NCBI GenBank assembly: GCA_018375265.1
Contig: JAHADO010000003.1
Span: forward strand, 1 to 23,535
Source of the DNA: Campylobacter concisus
GTDB lineage: Bacteria > Campylobacterota > Campylobacteria > Campylobacterales > Campylobacteraceae
Direction: 5' to 3'
DNA: 23,535 bases
Under the pieces are notes generated by a model. That model made no database searches. It saw only the letters and a list, made by a program, of their open reading frames with translations, and was not told the DNA's origin. The first letter of the stretch is position 1; each line of letters starts with the position of its first letter. Of this stretch, positions 1 through 7,825 are shown in pieces. Both the position numbers and the translations under genes were made by a program.

Positions 1-72
1 GGCTCTGGCGTAGGCTCTGGCGTAGGCTCTGGCGTAGGCTCTGGCGTAGGCTCTGGCGTAGGCTCTGGCGTA
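1..72 (-). repeat. 12-bp tandem repeat encoding TPEP units
   Basis: Six perfect copies of GGCTCTGGCGTA (plus strand) stand head to tail and continue beyond the window edge. Read on the minus strand in frame they encode Thr-Pro-Glu-Pro. Perfect identity at the DNA level points to recent slippage expansion, so copy number is likely to vary between isolates and to alter stalk length. Confidence 0.95.
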
Positions 73-971
73 GGTGTCACTTCATCGGCTTCAAAGATTG
101 GTGTAATGGCGTTGAACCATGTATCAGCGCGTGAGTAACGAGTTGCTCCGTCAGCCATAATGCGAGTGTGCGTTAGCTCAGCAAGTGAGAGAACTGCGTT
201 GCCGTCAGTTGTGAAATTGACTGGTACGTCTTGGTTGTACTTATCGGTACGGAATGCCTTGATGTGGTATCCTTCTTTGGTTGGCAGAGACGCCTTTGGA
301 ATGGTGAAACCATTACCCATATCCTCAGCGGTTGGCGTGAACATGACCGCTGGGTCGTTAGATGCGTACTCACCATTGCCTTTGTTTACTTGCAATTTAA
401 AGTTATCGTACGCTGCCCATGATTTCATCCATGTAGCCGCGACGCCACCATACTTTTCTTCGTTTCCATCAATGTCTTGGGTGCTGATATTAAACGTATC
501 ACGAACGTTGATATGGGTTACACCGTTTTCGTCAATGGTATAAGGAAGTGAGTCTGAATAATCATCTTCCCATGAGTTAGTCTCATAATTACCAGCAGCG
601 TTATCAATCTTGGTATAGCCTGTCATAGCCATGCCGCCCGTGTTTGGATTAAAGTTGGCTTTGAAGGTAACGTCATCGTTACTCTTGTCATAGGTCAAAA
701 CGGGCACGGTGAAATCGCCCGTGTTTTCGTCTTTAGAGCCGTTACCCGAAACAACAATGCTAACTTTGGTTGTCGCACCATTGTCGTTTGTGTAGGTAAT
801 GTCACCGTTAGCGTCTGGCGTTAAAATATCGCCAGTGTTGGCAGCCGAGATAGTTGTCGGCGTTGTCGTGTCGGTTGTCTCGGCAATAGCTGGCGTAACG
901 GCTGTGATAGTAGCGAGCATGCCAAGTGCAAGACCAGCGGTTATTGCCATATGCGCTTTATGTTTGTTCAT
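1..971 (-). CDS. Secreted surface protein, N-terminal part (C-terminus outside window)
   Basis: The reading frame opens at ATG 971 behind a good ribosome site (GAAAGGATG) and runs without a stop to the window edge, about 323 codons. Residues 1-30 (MNKHKAHMAITAG..., ending near AIAETTD) form a classical signal peptide: basic start, hydrophobic core, AxA cleavage site. The following ~270 residues are acidic and Thr/Asn-rich with no cysteine, typical of Gram-positive adhesin domains. The last visible part is a pure (TPEP)n stretch, the kind of linker that crosses the cell wall before an LPXTG anchor. The anchor itself is not visible. The gene lies directly downstream of the LPXTG gene on the same strand, behind a terminator-like hairpin and without its own visible promoter, so it is probably expressed by read-through. 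The function (adhesion or host-surface change) is inferred. The gene call is solid; the family is unknown. Confidence 0.85.
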   Translation of the reverse strand, partial: MNKHKAHMAITAGLALGMLATITAVTPAIAETTDTTTPTTISAANTGDILTPDANGDITYTNDNGATTKVSIVVSGNGSKDENTGDFTVPVLTYDKSNDDVTFKANFNPNTGGMAMTGYTKIDNAAGNYETNSWEDDYSDSLPYTIDENGVTHINVRDTFNISTQDIDGNEEKYGGVAATWMKSWAAYDNFKLQVNKGNGEYASNDPAVMFTPTAEDMGNGFTIPKASLPTKEGYHIKAFRTDKYNQDVPVNFTTDGNAVLSLAELTHTRIMADGATRYSRADTWFNAITPIFEADEVTPTPEPTPEPTPEPTPEPTPEPTPE

Positions 972-995
972 TTAACCATCCTTTCTATAAGATAA

Positions 996-1026
996 AAGGC
1001 TCCCACCGCTCGTGGGTGAGAGCCTT
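996..1026 (-). terminator. Hairpin between the two surface-protein genes
   Basis: AAGGCTC...GAGCCTT arms with an inner CCCAC/GTGGG form a strong stem. On the minus strand it is followed by TTTATCTT. It ends the LPXTG transcript or, because the next gene starts 25 nt later with no promoter of its own, acts as a partial terminator that lowers expression of the downstream surface protein. Confidence 0.75.
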
Positions 1027-1049
1027 AAAGATTAGTACATTAAACGTGC

Positions 1050-3701
1050 TTACTGATTCTTGCGCTTACGAGAAAGTCCAAGTGAAGCAAGAATTGCTCC
1101 GATACCTGCGATGATGCCTGTTGCGGAAGCTGCGTCGCCCGTGTTAGGAAGTGCGTTCCTGCGAACTCGCTTGCGTACCCAGTGTCCTTGTGGGGCATTA
1201 TCGGACTGAGTAGTAGTTCCGCCGTTACCAGTATTGATATACTGTGGCTCACCTTGAGTATGGTGAATAGGAATGCCCAGGTAATTATCACCATCGGTAC
1301 CAGGAGTTACTGGATTGTCTGGTGTTACAGTACCAGTTCCGCCGCCAGGCTCACCAGGAGTAATTTCACCGTTGTGTCCACCAGGAGTATCTGGTGTTGG
1401 TGGGGTGACGGGATTGTCTGGTGTTACCTCGTCCTTTTGCCAGACAGCATAGACATCATAGACGACAATGACCTTTGATGGGTCTTGTGGGTCTGTCATC
1501 TCACTGCGCTTACCAATACTCTTGAGGTTAACCATGTTGTTGTTGACAATGACGTTTACCTCGGTGTCAAGACCATTTCGTGACCAGCCCTTGAAGGTAT
1601 AGCCCTCACGAGTAAAGGTTGGACGAACTGGAAGGTCAGTGGCAGATGGGTCGCCAGAGATTGCGTACACAGTTTCACCGTGCTCGCCCTTACCACCATT
1701 AGCGTGGAAATGGAGCTGAATGTGAGAGACATTCTGTGGGTAATTCTGTGTTGGGTCATAGTCTGGTGGGGTAGCTGTTACATAGTCAGCAACAAAGACT
1801 TTATCCTTGATAGAGTCAGCGTCATAGTGACCACCTGGCAACAGAATGACCGTACCGTCGGTAGAAATCCAACGCTTAACCATAGTACCGTCAGCGAGAG
1901 AATACTCGCGGTTAGGTGCTACAACGTCAGCGTGCTCACCTGTGTTAGTAACACTGGTCTCACCCTTGTTCAGCTTACCAGAGTAGAACATAATGGTGTT
2001 CTTACCTGCAACTGGCTCAAGAGTTGGTGGAACGCCGTCAGTTGGGACGTGCTCACCAGTGCCAGGAGTAGGTGGTGTAACTGGGGTTTCTGGTGTTGCA
2101 ACCTTGTAGACTGCATAGACCTTGTAGACGTGAACGACGGAACCGTCAGTATCGTTCTCAACGGTAAAGCCAACGCTAGAGAAGTCTACATGGTCGTTAC
2201 CAAGAACAAATGTGGTAGACGCACCTGGGTCTTTTGCCCAACCAACGAACTCATAGCCAGCCTTCTCAGCCTTTGGAGCTGCAACGTTAGTGGCTTCTGC
2301 TGGGTTAGCATTGGCAGTGGTTGCGGTTGTGTCGGTAGAACCAGCGATTGTACCGCCGTTAGCGTCGAAGATGTAAGTGTTCTTGTGCTGTGTAGCTGGA
2401 GCGTTCTGCTTCCAGATTGCATAGACCCTACGAACATGAACATCGGTAGTGCCGTCAACGGACTCGTCAGCGGTAATACCAGAGAAGTTAGCGGAGTTTA
2501 CACCAATAGACTCTGCTTCGGTAGAGGTGTTAGAAGCGCCCCAACCAACAAATGTGTAACCGTCACGAACCATAGCAGGTGCGGAAATTGCACTTACGTC
2601 ATTGTCATCGCCACGAACAACGGTAGAGTGAATTACGTTTGCGTCATCTGCAACGTGTCCGCCATTGCCCATGAAGACGTAACGATATTCGTCAGTACGT
2701 GTCTGAGAATTGTCCTTCCAAATTGCATAGAGGGTATAAACCTCGTCGGTCTTGCCTGGGAGAGCACCATCTTTGGTGTGACCTGGAATGTGCTCTGCGT
2801 CGCGGATGCCCATTGCTTCGGTGAGAGAGCGTGCGGACGCAACAGTGCCATTCTTATCGTGAGAGAAACCAGCGAGAGTGAAGTCATCACGAGTCATCTT
2901 AGTCGCAGCCTTTAGGTTAGGCATGTCAGCTGGAAGGAAGTCATGACGCTCAACCATGGTATCAAGACCGCCCTCGAAATGGCCACCGTTAGCGTTAATG
3001 ACGAGTCGATACTGAACATCATCGGTACCGTCCTTTGGCTGCCAGACTGCATGGAAAGTTAAACCATTAAGCTCATCAATAGGGCGAGTCTCGCCTGGTG
3101 CCATTTCATCGCTACCATCAGCAGTGACCCATTTAACAACGGTGTGTCCGTCTGGGTCAGTAAGACCAGATGGCGCGGTTACCTGTGAACCAGAGTCGCC
3201 AACAAACTTTGTGCCATTGAGAGAAACGTCACTTACGAACTGTGTAGCAAATTTGTTGCTAGGTACGTTCTCGCGAGCACCTGGAATGTTGTCCTGCGTG
3301 AAGGTGAATGTTGTAGAAGTGACTGATGGAGTCGCTGGAGTTGGAGCTGGTGTAGCAGGTGTCTCCCCTGGTGTTATGGCGCCAGCAGGTGGTTCTGCTG
3401 CGGCTGGTGTTCCAGCAGTTACGGTAGAGTTCTCCTCAGTAGTTGGTGCAGGAGTAGGAGTTGTCTCCTCAGTAGTTGCAGCTGGTGCTGCTGGAGTTTC
3501 AGTCTCAGCAGGAGCTGGCTGAGATGCCTCAGCGGGTGCTGGAGTCTCAGGTGTGACAGGTGCTGTCACAGTGGTTGTTGGTGTTGTCTCCTCAGCGAAT
3601 GCTTTAGGTGCCATACCAACAAGACTTGATGTGAGAACAGCACCTGCGGTAAATCCTGCCATGATGCGGTTCTTGGTTTCTTTTCGGAAGAAACTAGACA
3701 T
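1050..3701 (-). CDS. LPXTG cell-wall-anchored protein with InlB-type (Listeria-Bacteroides) repeats
   Basis: 883 aa. Residues 1-36 are a signal peptide ending at AFA-EE. Residues 37-125 are a Pro/Thr/Glu/Ala-rich spacer. About 128-760 hold roughly six diverged InlB B-type repeats, each with the pattern hydrophobic strand, NGG, GYTFxGW, then hYAVWK (for example NANGGHFEGG, GYTFVGWG, VYAIWKQN, FDANGGTIAG, GYEFVGWAKD, FHANGGKGEH). A TPDNPVTP-type linker follows, then LPNTG at 851-855, a hydrophobic helix and the basic tail RKRKNQ. A host sortase would cut LPNTG and link the protein to peptidoglycan. Start: ATG 3701 behind AAAGGA. A promoter with perfect TTGACA lies just upstream. The role is probably binding of host or neighbouring cells, or lysogenic conversion. 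It is unusual beside a replication module. Confidence 0.92.
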   Translation of the reverse strand: MSSFFRKETKNRIMAGFTAGAVLTSSLVGMAPKAFAEETTPTTTVTAPVTPETPAPAEASQPAPAETETPAAPAATTEETTPTPAPTTEENSTVTAGTPAAAEPPAGAITPGETPATPAPTPATPSVTSTTFTFTQDNIPGARENVPSNKFATQFVSDVSLNGTKFVGDSGSQVTAPSGLTDPDGHTVVKWVTADGSDEMAPGETRPIDELNGLTFHAVWQPKDGTDDVQYRLVINANGGHFEGGLDTMVERHDFLPADMPNLKAATKMTRDDFTLAGFSHDKNGTVASARSLTEAMGIRDAEHIPGHTKDGALPGKTDEVYTLYAIWKDNSQTRTDEYRYVFMGNGGHVADDANVIHSTVVRGDDNDVSAISAPAMVRDGYTFVGWGASNTSTEAESIGVNSANFSGITADESVDGTTDVHVRRVYAIWKQNAPATQHKNTYIFDANGGTIAGSTDTTATTANANPAEATNVAAPKAEKAGYEFVGWAKDPGASTTFVLGNDHVDFSSVGFTVENDTDGSVVHVYKVYAVYKVATPETPVTPPTPGTGEHVPTDGVPPTLEPVAGKNTIMFYSGKLNKGETSVTNTGEHADVVAPNREYSLADGTMVKRWISTDGTVILLPGGHYDADSIKDKVFVADYVTATPPDYDPTQNYPQNVSHIQLHFHANGGKGEHGETVYAISGDPSATDLPVRPTFTREGYTFKGWSRNGLDTEVNVIVNNNMVNLKSIGKRSEMTDPQDPSKVIVVYDVYAVWQKDEVTPDNPVTPPTPDTPGGHNGEITPGEPGGGTGTVTPDNPVTPGTDGDNYLGIPIHHTQGEPQYINTGNGGTTTQSDNAPQGHWVRKRVRRNALPNTGDAASATGIIAGIGAILASLGLSRKRKNQ

Positions 3702-3737
3702 ATTGTTGTCCTTTCTTTTGACAATAAATTCTCCATA

Positions 3738-3766
3738 ATTATTCCATAACTGATAGAGCTTGTCAA
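3738..3766 (-). promoter_or_regulatory. Sigma70-type promoter of the LPXTG gene
   Basis: On the minus strand TTGACA (3761-3766), a 17-bp spacer and AATAAT (3738-3743) stand 36 bp before the start codon at 3701. The sequence around it is strongly AT-rich. It would express the surface genes independently of the replication operon upstream. Confidence 0.75.
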
Positions 3767-3810
3767 GTGTTATTTTGAAATATTTTTAATAAAATTTTAG
3801 TATAAAATTG

Positions 3811-4611
3811 TTACTCATCTGACACCGGCATGGTAGTAATTCTGTGCTTATGAGCCATGTCACGCATGAAGGCTCGTAGTGCTTCTGGATTATCAAATAG
3901 TGTTGCCGTGACGGTGTAGATAGGCACGAACTCTGTTTGTAAGTCAGACTTACGTTTTACTGCAATGAGGGCGTGGTCATTTACCTTGAGAAGGTCGTGT
4001 GTAATAGCTTCTTTTACGAGCAACTCAAGGTTAAGATTGAAAGCATAATCATAAGCAAAATTAGAAGCGGCTGTTGCAAGTGTTTCTGGTTGGAAATCGT
4101 TGACGACGAGGTTAACACGTACGATATTGTTAGGAAGCTCCATAGCCTCAATAGTGTCGCACGTCTTAATTTTCATCTCGAAGTCAGTGAACTCTTCGTC
4201 TTCAGAAAGATGACGTTCAAGGTATTTAGTTTGGTCGTCTGATTGTTCGCGCTCAAGGAAGTGTTGCTGACGTGCGAAGTCATCATTGGTTGCTACGTAG
4301 ATGATAGAAAAAGAAGTATCTGGCATATTTTCAGCAAGCGTTTTTGCGCCAATAGGGTCAATGATATAGAATTGTTTATCATCCAAGTCTTCGGGAATAA
4401 CATAATAGTCATTATCATTGATATTGGTATAAGCAACTTTGTTTGTTTCTTGAGCGGCTTGTTCTTTGGTTACAAAGATATGTGTGTCTGGTTCGTTAGG
4501 ACGACGAGGTCGTGTGGTGCGTGAGATAACTCCTTTAAGACCTTGTTTTGTCAATTCAGATGCAAGATAGTCTTTTCCGCAGGCAGTACGCCCGATAATA
4601 AGGTACATCAT
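3811..4611 (-). CDS. Guanylate-kinase-like P-loop (d)NMP kinase
   Basis: 266 aa. Residues 7-14 are a P-loop (GRTACGKD). Residues 30-36 (SRTTRPR) match the GMP-binding TTRxxR signature of guanylate kinases, followed by the expected acidic segment. The family enzyme transfers phosphate from ATP to GMP/dGMP; such phage enzymes feed nucleotide pools for genome copying. The N-terminal ~185 residues fit the kinase; the last ~80 have no match I recognise and make it longer than a usual ~200-aa guanylate kinase. Two ATG codons in tandem (4611, 4608) follow an AGGAGT ribosome site. The gene sits 11 nt after the thioredoxin-like gene in one operon. Substrate choice among dNMPs is inferred. Confidence 0.8.
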   Translation of the reverse strand: MMYLIIGRTACGKDYLASELTKQGLKGVISRTTRPRRPNEPDTHIFVTKEQAAQETNKVAYTNINDNDYYVIPEDLDDKQFYIIDPIGAKTLAENMPDTSFSIIYVATNDDFARQQHFLEREQSDDQTKYLERHLSEDEEFTDFEMKIKTCDTIEAMELPNNIVRVNLVVNDFQPETLATAASNFAYDYAFNLNLELLVKEAITHDLLKVNDHALIAVKRKSDLQTEFVPIYTVTATLFDNPEALRAFMRDMAHKHRITTMPVSDE

Positions 4612-4622
4612 AGTGTTTACTC

Positions 4623-5168
4623 CTATTCGTTGTTTTGTTTAAGTTGTTGCATAACGTCTAATGTGTGGGTGTCAAGTGTGCCATCTGTGTGCATGAGTTG
4701 CATAGTGGTATAGATTGGACCGTTTGGTTGTGTACCAAGATATACTGCTGTTGGAACTTCTTTGACAACGGTATGTTCAACGATTTCTTTTCCTGCGTTC
4801 GAACCAACGGTAACATAGGTAATATTGATACCGTTTTTCTTGGCATATTGTTGAATTTCTGGAATCAGTCGTTGGCAGTCGGAGCATGAGTAGCGATATA
4901 AGACAACGATATCACCTTTTTCTGGAACAGACTCAAATGGGAAGTCAAAACGTGTTATCATGGTTTGAATGGCATTTGGTTTGTTGATGTCCTCAATAGT
5001 ACCGCCTCTTCCTGAGATAATTGCGATGCTTGCGAGTGATAGAAATGCTGTCACAAGAACAGGAAGGAAGAGTTTAGGTAAGTTGTCCCTGAAAAAGTCA
5101 TTTTTTGTGCTTGCAATAGGCAGCACAATTGCTAAGATAAGTGCTACGACAAATATTGGAATAAGCAT
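4623..5168 (-). CDS. Membrane-anchored thioredoxin-like protein
   Basis: 181 aa from ATG 5168. I prefer this start because AAAGGA stands 7 nt upstream and the codon follows the primase stop directly; a start at 5207 would add 13 residues but overlap the primase by 38 bp. Two hydrophobic helices (about 2-20 and 32-52) are followed by a thioredoxin-like domain: a beta strand (IVVLYRY), then Cys95-Ser-Asp-Cys98, and further down a likely cis-proline in KEVPTAVY. The CxxC pair suggests thiol-disulphide exchange. Whether the domain faces the cytoplasm or the outside is not clear from the sequence. Possible roles are folding of surface proteins such as the neighbouring LPXTG protein, or redox support of nucleotide reduction. 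Confidence 0.8.
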   Translation of the reverse strand: MLIPIFVVALILAIVLPIASTKNDFFRDNLPKLFLPVLVTAFLSLASIAIISGRGGTIEDINKPNAIQTMITRFDFPFESVPEKGDIVVLYRYSCSDCQRLIPEIQQYAKKNGINITYVTVGSNAGKEIVEHTVVKEVPTAVYLGTQPNGPIYTTMQLMHTDGTLDTHTLDVMQQLKQNNE

Positions 5169-5169
5169 G

Positions 5170-6126
5170 TTATTGTCCTTTGCTATCGTTTTCAGAGTTT
5201 TTAGCAACTACTTGTTTTGCAATATAGGTGAGCCATGGAAGATTTTGTCTGAATTCGTCGTGCTTTGGTCTATAATCAAGTTCTTCACTGGCGATTTCGG
5301 ACAAAATAGTAATTTTGTCTTGGTCAGTGTATGTGTGACCATTATTTTTAAACTTTGTTGCTTTAAGCAATGTGTTAAGTTTATTAAGTTTATGACTCAT
5401 GTAGCCAAATTCATAGCTTGACATGTTACCAAAGAAGTCTTTTGGTGATTTAATGTATTGATTTGCTTTGGTCAAATACGTTAGGATAATGCTATAATCT
5501 GGTATTTTAGTGATATCTTCTGGTTCGTAGTCGATATCGCGTTCGATTTCTGATTTAGTTTGTTGTGATGCAAGATAGGCATAGGTGTCTTCCCATGAAG
5601 TTGGATAAGGTGATGGGTTTGGTGCTGGTGGCAACATATTTCTGGTAAAGGTTACCCAGTGATTCATGAGAATTTCATAATATGTTGTCTTATCTTGCAT
5701 TTTGATTTTAGTTTTTGCAATAGGAAAATCATTATAGTTTTTTGGGATAGGGAATAGTAAATGGTATCCTTTTCCTGATAATGATGTTTCACCATAAAGA
5801 TATGGCATTTGCAAAAACTTTGATTTTAGGTTATCTGGACATGATGGTTCAATGTCAAGAATCATGAAGCCATCTGTTGCTGCTTCTAAGAAAAATGCAT
5901 GGTTGGTTGGATAGCCGCCGACAATGTCTACAGATTGAGGAAGTGTTACCATAGTGTTCTTTTTATTTGGGTCGCAACCGACAATGCGGTCTGTCATAGC
6001 AAACGTTACAAGGTCAATAGGTCGCTTATTTTCATCTGAAATGCTCCATTTAGGCGTGAGGCCAATGGAGTGAATAAGAGGGTTATTGTAGAAGTTAGGG
6101 TATAGTTCATAGATGGATTTAGGCAT
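5170..6126 (-). CDS. AEP (archaeo-eukaryotic) DNA primase / prim-pol
   Basis: 318 aa. The three AEP motifs are in order: hhDIE at 88-93 (MILDIE; metal-binding acids), SGKGYH at 117-122 (the SxH/GxGxH nucleotide-binding motif), and YEI...HWVTFTRN at 150-163, matching the E...(R/H)F/WxxxTGN element of phage D5-type primases. It would make RNA or DNA primers at forks. In many phages this domain is fused to an SF3 helicase; here the helicase is a separate gene at 20305-22032. The C-terminal ~150 residues look helical and may contact the helicase. Start: ATG 6126 behind AGGGGGTC. It follows the SSB gene across a terminator-like hairpin and abuts the thioredoxin-like gene. Confidence 0.82.
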   Translation of the reverse strand: MPKSIYELYPNFYNNPLIHSIGLTPKWSISDENKRPIDLVTFAMTDRIVGCDPNKKNTMVTLPQSVDIVGGYPTNHAFFLEAATDGFMILDIEPSCPDNLKSKFLQMPYLYGETSLSGKGYHLLFPIPKNYNDFPIAKTKIKMQDKTTYYEILMNHWVTFTRNMLPPAPNPSPYPTSWEDTYAYLASQQTKSEIERDIDYEPEDITKIPDYSIILTYLTKANQYIKSPKDFFGNMSSYEFGYMSHKLNKLNTLLKATKFKNNGHTYTDQDKITILSEIASEELDYRPKHDEFRQNLPWLTYIAKQVVAKNSENDSKGQ

Positions 6127-6167
6127 GGTGTTAGACCCCCTTTGTGCTGTTAGGTGTTACTAGAAAT

Positions 6168-6198
6168 AATACCCGTAGAAGGTGGTACTACGGGTATT
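6168..6198 (-). terminator. Terminator-like hairpin after the SSB-like gene
   Basis: Perfect 11-bp arms AATACCCGTAG / CTACGGGTATT with a 9-nt loop; on the minus strand ATTATTTCT follows. The U-run is modest, and no promoter is visible before the primase gene. It may therefore act as a partial terminator that gives more SSB than primase. Confidence 0.8.
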
Positions 6199-6206
6199 TG
6201 CGTTAC

Positions 6207-6998
6207 TTAAAATGGAGCGTTACCGTTGCCCTGTGGGTTATAGGTAATGCCACCGCTGTTGGAGCCAAAAGGCTTATTGAACAGGTTCTCTGGCTCCTGA
6301 GCATTCTCCCAAGGATTAGTCTGAGTGAATGTCTGAGCTGGAGCAGGCTCTGGCTGTGCAGACTTAACGCCTGGAGCTGGGTTGAAGATATTTGGGAATT
6401 CTTCATGTGCCATTGGTGCAGCCTCAGTAGCTGGTGCCTCAGTAGCAGCAGGAACAAAAGTGATGCCAAGAGCACTCAGACTTGCGGTTGGGTCAGCAGA
6501 TGCAAAGTAGCGAGGTGCCTCGTTGAGGACGACGCCATCAAGAGTGACGCCCTTGTTTGGCTTACCTTGGAAGACACGCATAACAAGAGTGACGTCAAGA
6601 CCGCTTGCAAGCTCATTTGGAAGTACAATTTGTTCGACCTTAAATGGGTCCTGTTGGTCACGGACACCAATCCATGGGAGTCGATTACCGCGGTTTACCG
6701 CAGAGAAGTTAAAGCCATGGGAGCCGTTTGCGTGAGAGGTATAGAGCGACTCTTGAGCATAGCGCTCCTCAAGAGTTGGATTGTTCTTATCCTTAAGTGG
6801 CACATATGCATCGGTAATGGTTGCAGAGGTGTAAGGGCGCTCGATGGGGCGCATACCGCGTGCAGCACGACGCTGCTTGTCCTTCTCAAGCTCCTCGCCG
6901 TCAACCTGCTTTGCAAGACGGCCATATGTTAGCTTTCCACGTACGCAGAAAAGCTCGCCTGGGGTAAGGCTCTGAGTGCTGATAGTTCGATTTGCCAT
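6207..6998 (-). CDS. Putative phage single-stranded DNA-binding protein
   Basis: 263 aa. The first ~160 residues look like an OB-fold: FCVRGKLTYGRL near the start, and VTLVMRVFQGKPNKGVTLDG followed by NEAPRYFAS, the order typical of phage SSB-like proteins. From ~170 on the chain is low-complexity (Ala/Glu/Pro/Thr, then Asn/Gly/Gln), with NPW and NPF patches and a terminal GNAPF that resembles the partner-binding C-tail of SSBs, though without the usual acidic run. It is the first gene behind a strong promoter, as expected for a protein needed in quantity. Start: ATG 6998 behind AAGGAG. The family is inferred from pattern; another phage DNA-binding family is possible. Confidence 0.65.
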   Translation of the reverse strand: MANRTISTQSLTPGELFCVRGKLTYGRLAKQVDGEELEKDKQRRAARGMRPIERPYTSATITDAYVPLKDKNNPTLEERYAQESLYTSHANGSHGFNFSAVNRGNRLPWIGVRDQQDPFKVEQIVLPNELASGLDVTLVMRVFQGKPNKGVTLDGVVLNEAPRYFASADPTASLSALGITFVPAATEAPATEAAPMAHEEFPNIFNPAPGVKSAQPEPAPAQTFTQTNPWENAQEPENLFNKPFGSNSGGITYNPQGNGNAPF

Positions 6999-7057
6999 AA
7001 ATAAATCTCCTTAAATAGTTTGTTTCGTAGTGAGCGCCACCTTTTCGCTCTTTTAAT

Positions 7058-7086
7058 ATAGTAACTCATTTGAGTGAGTTAGTCAA
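7058..7086 (-). promoter_or_regulatory. Promoter of the SSB/primase operon with operator
   Basis: On the minus strand TTGACT (7081-7086), 17 bp, TACTAT (7058-7063). The spacer contains the inverted repeat TAACTCA-TTTGAG-TGAGTTA (7062-7081), which covers the promoter core and should bind a dimeric repressor. It is divergent from the LysM-gene promoters. Confidence 0.8.
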
Positions 7087-7117
7087 GGGAATTTATAAAA
7101 AAATTTGAAAATAATAC

Positions 7118-7146
7118 TTGACAAGATTATTGACTTATGTTATAAT
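7118..7146 (+). promoter_or_regulatory. Full-consensus sigma70-type promoter
   Basis: TTGACA (7118-7123), exactly 17 bp, TATAAT (7141-7146). This is a perfect consensus on the plus strand, 137 bp before the LysM start. Its transcript would begin near a small inverted repeat TTAACAG...CTGTTAA (about 7152-7172). Confidence 0.85.
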
Positions 7147-7215
7147 ATATGTTAACAGTGGATTTCTGTTAAAATCTGAGTAATAAAAGTATTCAAAATT
7201 TTTTATAATTAAGTA

Positions 7216-7244
7216 TTGACACGGCAAAATTGGTGTGTTATTAT
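7216..7244 (+). promoter_or_regulatory. Second promoter of the LysM gene
   Basis: TTGACA (7216-7221), 17 bp, TATTAT (7239-7244), 38 bp before the start codon at 7283. Together with the promoter at 7118-7146 it makes a tandem pair, so the gene is probably strongly expressed. Confidence 0.8.
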
Positions 7245-7282
7245 TAGATATAATTTGTTTCGTGTCTATTGAAAGGTGTATC

Positions 7283-7783
7283 ATGAAGCAATGGAATAAA
7301 AGTGTTTTCATGGGTATCACAGCTGGGTTAGCTGTTGTTGTAGCTGGCGTTGGCGTTGCTTCTTGTGTATCTGTTACACATGGTGTTAATAAGTTAGCTT
7401 CAAGTTATACAGCTGTTGTTGCTGATGATGCTGTAGCATCTTATGCAACCTATAGAGAAGCTGTACAACTCTATAGGTCTAATCTTAGACGAGCATTACA
7501 GAATGTCTCGACCAAACCAGGCTTAATTATTCCTTATGAGATTGATGCACGTTTCCTCGCATCACTCGAAGCCGCAGGTTTAAGTCGGGATAATATTGTT
7601 CAGGACAAAGATGGTTCTTTTGTTTATATGATTCAAGACGGAGATACATTGTCTCAATTATCAGCGGCTTTTGGTTTTAGTGTTGACGAGTTAGCGTCAT
7701 TTAATCATATTCGCGATGTTGATGTTATTTATGCCAATTCATCTCTTAGAGTTCCAGAGGTAGCTGCTAAAAATAAGCAGTGA
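7283..7783 (+). CDS. Membrane or lipoprotein-anchored LysM-domain protein
   Basis: 166 aa from ATG 7283, chosen because GAAAGG lies 7 nt upstream; the longer frame from 7235 lacks a ribosome site. Residues 1-28 are a short basic start and hydrophobic helix ending VASC, which fits a lipobox (Cys28) as well as a simple membrane anchor. A helical region follows (40-75). Residues 113-158 form a LysM domain (YMIQDGDTLSQLSAAFGFSV, then ASFNHI and ending LRVP), which binds GlcNAc-containing glycans of peptidoglycan. It should sit outside the membrane against the wall. Tandem strong promoters and its isolation from the minus-strand operons suggest expression in a different state, for example lysogeny; superinfection exclusion or a wall hydrolase accessory role is possible but unproven. 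Confidence 0.85.
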   Translation: MKQWNKSVFMGITAGLAVVVAGVGVASCVSVTHGVNKLASSYTAVVADDAVASYATYREAVQLYRSNLRRALQNVSTKPGLIIPYEIDARFLASLEAAGLSRDNIVQDKDGSFVYMIQDGDTLSQLSAAFGFSVDELASFNHIRDVDVIYANSSLRVPEVAAKNKQ

Positions 7784-7791
7784 GGCTATGC

Positions 7792-7816
7792 TCGGCTAAA
7801 GACCGACTATTTTTTT
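7792..7816 (+). terminator. Terminator of the LysM gene
   Basis: Stem TCGG-CTAAAGA-CCGA followed by CTATTTTTTT. The stem is short but the U-tract is good, 9 nt after the stop codon. The IscB element begins just downstream. Confidence 0.6.
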
Positions 7817-7825
7817 GGTCAGTGA

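Noticed and set aside
1680..2915. Long plus-strand open frame (411 codons) over the LPXTG gene
   Set aside because: It is the antisense shadow of the LPXTG coding region; no ribosome site, Cys/Trp-rich low-quality composition and no domain.
6144..6932. 262-codon plus-strand frame over the SSB-like gene
   Set aside because: Antisense shadow; the minus frame has promoter, ribosome site and a sensible protein.
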